Assembly (NCBI GenBank): GCA_003485825.1
Contig: DNHN01000244.1
Location: 1 to 5,008 of the forward strand
DNA: 5,008 bases
Direction: 5' to 3'
DNA from: Bacteroidota bacterium
GTDB taxonomy: Bacteria > Bacteroidota > Bacteroidia > NS11-12g > UBA9320
Shown here: positions 1 through 5,008 of the stretch, piece by piece
Layout: every line of letters begins with the position of its first letter
Position numbering within the stretch: the stretch's first letter is position 1
Program-made: the position numbers and the translations under genes
The notes under the pieces: generated by a model
What the model was told of the DNA's origin: nothing
Database searches by the model: none
What the model saw: the letters and a program-made list of their open reading frames with translations, nothing else

Positions 1-459
1 GTATAGTTCTATTCTGTCTGTACCGCAAGCTAGTGCAGCATCTACTTGCTCTACTACAGGATCTAGGAAAACAGATACTCTAATTCCAGCATCTTTAAAT
101 CGCTTAATAATAGGAGTGAGGTAGTCTTCCTTTTTGATGCAATCCCATCCTGCACAACTTGTAATGACATCTGGTCCATCGGGCACCAGAGTAACTTGGG
201 TAGGGTTTATTTCTAGCACCATTTGTATGAAGTCTTCACTTGGATACCCTTCTATATTGTATTCTGTTTTAACAACGTTCTTTAGCCCATAAGTATCTGC
301 TCTGGTGATGTGGCGCTCGTCAGGTCTTGGGTGAATGGTAATGCCTTCTGCTCCAAAGTTTTCAATGTCTTTAGCCGCCTGCAGCACGTTCGGCGTATCT
401 CCGCCTCTTGCATTACGTATAGTAGCTATCTTGTTAATGTTTACGCTTAATTTGGTCAT
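1..459 (-). CDS. pdxJ: Pyridoxine 5'-phosphate synthase PdxJ (N-terminal 153 residues, 3' end outside window)
   Basis: PdxJ condenses 1-deoxy-D-xylulose 5-phosphate (DXP) with 3-amino-2-oxopropyl phosphate to give pyridoxine 5'-phosphate, the last ring-closing step of DXP-dependent vitamin B6 synthesis, in the cytoplasm. I translated the 153 codons by hand. They begin MTKLSVNINKIATIRNARGG and contain the diagnostic segment ITIHPRPDERHIT. By alignment with E. coli PdxJ from memory, the catalytic residues His43 and Glu70 are present, as are ligand-binding Arg18, Arg45, His50 and Thr100, all at a constant offset of two residues. The E. coli Asp-His pair that helps bind DXP is Asn9-Lys10 here, a replacement I associate with Bacteroidota PdxJ. 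The family is usually about 240 residues, so roughly 85-90 residues lie beyond the edge. The ATG at 459 is only 5 bp after the stop of the upstream barrel gene, so the gene is probably read from the same message and has no room for its own promoter outside that gene. Confidence 0.96.
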   Translation of the reverse strand, partial: MTKLSVNINKIATIRNARGGDTPNVLQAAKDIENFGAEGITIHPRPDERHITRADTYGLKNVVKTEYNIEGYPSEDFIQMVLEINPTQVTLVPDGPDVITSCAGWDCIKKEDYLTPIIKRFKDAGIRVSVFLDPVVEQVDAALACGTDRIELY

Positions 460-464
460 TGATT

Positions 465-2546
465 CTATTTTATTAAGTATCTAACTTGTAGAGTATATGT
501 TTGTTTTATGTTCCCCCTTGTTTCTTGCATTCCTGATCCAATAGAATAGTCTGAATTTAGACTATTTAGTGGGACATCGTGCTGGGTGTGTGCGTATCTA
601 AACCAAATATCCAGCCCTGTACGCACTTTGTATCTCAGGAGTGCTGCAAATCTAAGTCCAGAAAAGCCATGGGCAAATAATGGATAGTCATAGAGAGGCA
701 CGGGCTCAAAACTGTAAATTCTATTCTCATACTGATCTATGCTGCTGTATGCTATTCTTCCTTTAAGTTGAAGACGGCTCCCGAAAGGTTTGTATATAAT
801 GTCTTGGTAGACTAGGCTGCCAAAAGAAGTCTTATTGTCCTGATCTACTATGCTTACTTCCACTCTGTTTCGAAGTTCTATCCCCTTTCTTACGGTATAG
901 TCTAAATGTAAACGGTGTCGCTGAGTGGTAATATGTATGAGCCGATTAATGTTTTCTCCTGACTGGTTTCTTTGCTTGGTTTCATTGCGGTACCTGTAGT
1001 ACGCTTGCCATTTTCTACTTGGTTTATAGCGAAGCTCTGTCCAAAGGTCATTCCCATTAGAAGGTGCGTCTGCTCCAAAGCGTAACCACGGACTCGTAAA
1101 TAAATCATAGTAACCGAGTAATGTGAATCGGTTACTCAACTGAGCTTGAAAACCACTGTAAAAGCCGTTTTCATTGCTGGCATTGCTGCTCTCCCCAAAT
1201 CCGTTACTCTGCAGTGTAATAAAGCTCTTGTCATAGTTCCTATATACAAAACTCACATCTATAGCCCTATGGAGGCTAACCAAAGCACCAAGCACTTGGG
1301 CAATAGCATTTTCAAAACTACTGTGGCTTACCTCACCATAGATATTTACATTTCGATATACAAAATCATAGTAAAGGCCATTTTTAAAATACTCATTTCC
1401 TCTGAAGTTGAACTGGTTATAAGGTTGTTCGTTTGGTTCTAAACGTGCGCTCAGTTTTCGCAGATAGTTTACGGTTCCTATTCTGCCAAAAGGCAACTTG
1501 TAGTCAAGGTAAAAGCCTATCTGAGTGTCTGTAATAGCATCCTTGTCTGCTAGTTCCGAAGGTGTGCGGTGCAGTCCGCCATCCTCTTGTATACTGGTAG
1601 TGATTGTAGGTGCTTCTGGATCTCGCTCTTCCTCACCCAGCGTGTTCCCATCTACTTTTTTATGTGATGCGAATACGCCCGAGGTGATATTACCTAACTC
1701 TAGGGCCACAGCACCTCCACGTAAATAGGCATTTTCTCTCAATGAACGATATGCTCCGAAACCGTTAAAATTTCGTTTAGAAGCAGTGATGATGCTTGAC
1801 TTACCAAAAGCTAGTCCTGTACTAAGAGTTAAGCCTTGTCCAAAATTGGCTTGATAGTCTCCTAAATTTAAGGTTTTAAGCTTTCCAATATCTCTAGCGG
1901 CAAAGTAAAAAGAGTAGTAGTCATAGCCTGCAGGATTCTGTTTTCCTCCAAAAGCTTCTCCTGCATCTTTTTCCATGTTTGCGCCAAATGAGATGTAGCG
2001 TTTATAGTCGAATCTGTAGCGTAGATTATTGTATAAAGCTGAGCCAGTGTAGTGGCTTACACTGCGGTCAGTAAGTGTGTCTGCGAGTAAATTCCCTTTT
2101 GCTTTGGGAGTGTTTAGCTCCGCAAGGCTAAGAATCTGATGCCTTCCTGTTTTCCATATTTTACGCGCATCAGCGATGTGTATAGCGCTAGTTGTTAGGG
2201 AGACAAACGGTAGGATTTCTTGGATATCTGCGACACTAAAGGATGGAAGTACTTGTAGCTCATATACGCTTATGAAATCCCCGAACTTATTACGATGCTC
2301 TATGATTTCTAAAGATTGGAAGCCATCTAAAAATACAGCTGCAAAAAGCTCTTTTGCATCGGCTTTATTTAGGTCTATTGGATTGTCTATATAGAAAAGC
2401 AAATCACTAGCAAATTGCTGGATGTCTACTTCATCCGAAGTGTTTTCGATGTAGCGCTCTATGAATTCATTTACGGTTTCATTTTCTGTTTGACCAATGG
2501 CAAAACCAGTGATGAGCGTTAATAATAGCCAAAGTTTAAAACGCAT
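465..2546 (-). CDS. Outer-membrane beta-barrel protein with N-terminal helix-hairpin-helix (ComEA-like) region
   Basis: A 693-residue exported protein of unknown function. Residues 1-19 are a signal peptide (MRFKLWLLLTLITGFAIGQ) with no lipobox cysteine. A short helical stretch (about 22-52) leads into two HhH-like repeats at about 54-116, recognisable from IDLNKADAKEL, IIEHRNKFGDF and VYELQVLP. From about 130 to the end, alternating polar and aromatic strands with frequent Tyr, Phe and Arg indicate a large outer-membrane beta barrel, with a conserved-looking block GDYQANFGQGLTLSTGLAFG at 229-248. Residues 300-337 form an acidic, non-strand insert containing GEEERDPEAP and LHRTPSELADKD, probably a loop or small plug. 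The length is typical of the proteins annotated in Bacteroidota only as 'helix-hairpin-helix domain-containing protein'. The start codon lies inside the last 11 bp of the preceding barrel gene, suggesting translational coupling and a shared job. The HhH hairpins lack the usual Gly-x-Gly, so DNA binding is uncertain. The ORF is intact; the family call is firm, the function is not. Confidence 0.88.
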   Translation of the reverse strand: MRFKLWLLLTLITGFAIGQTENETVNEFIERYIENTSDEVDIQQFASDLLFYIDNPIDLNKADAKELFAAVFLDGFQSLEIIEHRNKFGDFISVYELQVLPSFSVADIQEILPFVSLTTSAIHIADARKIWKTGRHQILSLAELNTPKAKGNLLADTLTDRSVSHYTGSALYNNLRYRFDYKRYISFGANMEKDAGEAFGGKQNPAGYDYYSFYFAARDIGKLKTLNLGDYQANFGQGLTLSTGLAFGKSSIITASKRNFNGFGAYRSLRENAYLRGGAVALELGNITSGVFASHKKVDGNTLGEEERDPEAPTITTSIQEDGGLHRTPSELADKDAITDTQIGFYLDYKLPFGRIGTVNYLRKLSARLEPNEQPYNQFNFRGNEYFKNGLYYDFVYRNVNIYGEVSHSSFENAIAQVLGALVSLHRAIDVSFVYRNYDKSFITLQSNGFGESSNASNENGFYSGFQAQLSNRFTLLGYYDLFTSPWLRFGADAPSNGNDLWTELRYKPSRKWQAYYRYRNETKQRNQSGENINRLIHITTQRHRLHLDYTVRKGIELRNRVEVSIVDQDNKTSFGSLVYQDIIYKPFGSRLQLKGRIAYSSIDQYENRIYSFEPVPLYDYPLFAHGFSGLRFAALLRYKVRTGLDIWFRYAHTQHDVPLNSLNSDYSIGSGMQETRGNIKQTYTLQVRYLIK

Positions 2547-3342
2547 ACCCGACGTTTAGAGATGGAGAAAGCCCCAGTTGATTATGATATGCTCCTGCGA
2601 CAGCTATCGCTAACCTGTCCGTCTTCCATCCAAAGCCAAGAGCCACGAGTTGACGAAGACCAAAGCCTCCTCTAATAGAAAACTTGTCTCTGCTAACTTC
2701 TAAGCCTGCGTTTAAGTCTAATGGTAGCTCAGACACCTGCAGCACATCACTATACAACGTTATGTTTTCTGCCAGTTCATAGTTCAATCCTAAGCGGAGA
2801 TTTGCGGGTAATTTTTCTTCTGGAACTTCTGTTAACACACTGCGATTAGGATTAAATACTTGGAATCCTACATTCAGCTTTTCGTTGACGTGGTAGTACA
2901 GTCCCACGTTAAAGGTCAGGAAGTTTGCAGTCTTATAATAAGCACCTGTAGATGAAAGGGTATGGTAATTCACGGCAATGCCAGCGGATATATGTTCTCC
3001 GAGTTTTTTGGAAACTGCTAGCTGAGTTTTTTGACTGGTAAGGTTAGCCAATGGAGCTATCTGATAGGCGAACCCTATGTTAGCAAATTTAGATGAGACA
3101 TTTGCAGCTAGAAACATACTGGAGTAATCAGAGACCCCAAACCTATTCGCGGCATTTAGGCTAAGTTCATTTTTGGTGAATGCTAATGCGGCGACATTAT
3201 TCTCTATAGCAAATGCATTGAGGTATGTTACAGATGCTCCTCCAAGCGATAATGAAACTGCGTTATTGGGTGGGGGAGAAATAGCTAAAGTAGTTACACC
3301 AATGGCAAGGCCAGATAGTGTGAAAAGTAAAAATTTGAGCAT
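2536..3342 (-). CDS. PorV/PorQ-like outer-membrane beta-barrel protein
   Basis: A 268-residue exported protein. Residues 1 to about 21 are a hydrophobic signal peptide (MLKFLLFTLSGLAIGVTTLA) without a lipobox cysteine. The mature part opens with a GGASVTYLNAFAIENNVAAL block (34-53), like the 'GGA-x-V-x(n)-NPA-x-L' opening of PorV/PorQ and FadL-like barrels, here with NVAAL in place of NPAGL. Regularly spaced beta strands follow, including LGEHISAGIAVNYH (114-127) and LNVGFQVFNPNRS (156-168). It ends in Phe (VGYAF), as expected for BAM-dependent outer-membrane barrels. At 268 residues it is shorter than PorV and PorQ of the type IX secretion system as I recall them, so I would not name it as either; it looks like the shorter paralogue that often sits beside the HhH-barrel gene. 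It overlaps that gene by 11 bp and starts 21 bp after the MerR-type gene. The ATG at 3342 is the only in-frame start that gives a complete signal peptide. Ligand and partner are unknown. Confidence 0.82.
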   Translation of the reverse strand: MLKFLLFTLSGLAIGVTTLAISPPPNNAVSLSLGGASVTYLNAFAIENNVAALAFTKNELSLNAANRFGVSDYSSMFLAANVSSKFANIGFAYQIAPLANLTSQKTQLAVSKKLGEHISAGIAVNYHTLSSTGAYYKTANFLTFNVGLYYHVNEKLNVGFQVFNPNRSVLTEVPEEKLPANLRLGLNYELAENITLYSDVLQVSELPLDLNAGLEVSRDKFSIRGGFGLRQLVALGFGWKTDRLAIAVAGAYHNQLGLSPSLNVGYAF

Positions 3343-3363
3343 GACATATGACGTATAATGGGG

Positions 3364-3689
3364 TTATAGTTCTTGTTTTAGTTGGACTAAGAACGATTTA
3401 ATGCTTTGCAGTTTTTCTACTATTTCTACATTAGAATCAACCGACCTTTTGTCCGTTTTTATTTTGTCTTTGGCACCTTGAAGCGTATAGCCTTTTTCCT
3501 TGACAAGTAAATATATACGAGCTATTTCGTCTATATCCTTGGTGGTGTAAAAGCGCGTACCCTTGGTGTTCCGTTTGGGCTTCAGAGTGTTGAATTCTGT
3601 CTCCCAATACCTCAGCAGTGATGGTGCTACTTCAAAATGCTTCGATACTTCTGAGATACTGTAATAGAGTTTGCCTTCTTTGAGGGCCA

Positions 3690-3690
<1 letters not shown>
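3364..3690 (-). CDS. Minimal MerR-family transcriptional regulator
   Basis: A 108-residue cytoplasmic DNA-binding protein. The winged helix-turn-helix is clear: YSISEVSKHFEVAPSLLRYW at 10-29, followed by the wing NTKGTRFYTTKDID at 41-54 and the IARIYLLVKEKGYTLQGAKD helices at 56-75, which is the standard MerR N-terminal domain. Residues 86-107 form one amphipathic helix (IVEKLQSIKSFLVQLKQEL), probably the antiparallel dimerisation coiled coil. There is no ligand domain behind it and no cysteine in the protein, so a metal- or thiol-sensing role like MerR, CueR or SoxR is excluded. Its ATG shares one base with the stop of the peptidase gene upstream (TAATG), so it is almost certainly translated by coupling. 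Pairing of a short MerR protein with an M23 peptidase next to alaS is, from memory, common in Bacteroidota. Targets are unknown; autoregulation of this operon is an obvious possibility. Confidence 0.93.

Positions 3691-5008
<1,318 letters not shown>

Noticed and set aside
1146..1442. Open frame of 98 codons on the + strand inside the HhH-barrel gene
   Set aside because: It is antisense to a clearly coding exported protein, its translation resembles no family I know, and it has no leader or neighbour supporting it. The other + strand frames at 1525-1728, 2176-2394, 3173-3358, 3882-4109 and 4129-4380, and the - strand one at 902-1108, are rejected for the same reason.
2536..3342. Naming the short barrel PorV or PorQ of the type IX secretion system
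   Set aside because: It is shorter than those proteins as I recall them, no other type IX gene is in the window, and the neighbouring HhH-barrel gene points to a different conserved pair.
3340..3360. Short repeat around CATATG between the MerR and PorV-like genes, considered as an operator or terminator
   Set aside because: Only the 6-bp CATATG is palindromic and the flanking TGAC copies are direct, not inverted. There is no stable stem and no T-run, and the site partly overlaps the start of the next gene.

Overview
The window reads as a chromosomal core segment of a Bacteroidota bacterium, probably Flavobacteriia or a close relative. The evidence is a PdxJ with the Bacteroidota-type N-terminus, a PorV/PorQ-like short outer-membrane barrel, a helix-hairpin-helix (HhH) plus large-barrel protein of a type I know only from this phylum, A-rich rather than Shine-Dalgarno leaders, and a moderately AT-rich composition. 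I see no insertion sequence, integrase, CRISPR array, tRNA, rRNA, phage gene or compositional break.

Layout: one gene, alaS (alanyl-tRNA synthetase, from 4731, cut by the right edge), is on the + strand. Everything else is on the - strand and reads from the alaS side towards position 1. The order is a membrane-anchored M23 peptidase (4652-3690), a minimal MerR-type regulator (3690-3364), a PorV/PorQ-like barrel (3342-2536), an HhH domain plus outer-membrane barrel protein (2546-465), and pdxJ (459-1, cut by the left edge). The junctions are very tight: a 1-nt TAATG overlap, a 21-bp gap, an 11-bp overlap and a 5-bp gap. One polycistronic message, partly translationally coupled, is the simplest reading. 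The 78-bp gap at 4653-4730 must hold the divergent promoters for alaS and this cluster. No gene-free stretch exceeds 300 bases.

Working together: the first four genes form an envelope module (peptidoglycan hydrolase, DNA-binding regulator, two outer-membrane proteins), and pdxJ (vitamin B6 synthesis) is a metabolic passenger. The least understood part is the overlapping barrel pair. The larger protein carries a ComEA-like HhH region just after its signal peptide, so a DNA-associated fold would sit in the periplasm attached to an outer-membrane barrel. A role in DNA uptake is possible, but the HhH hairpins have lost their usual glycines, so a purely structural role is equally open. Nothing else departs from ordinary core-genome content.
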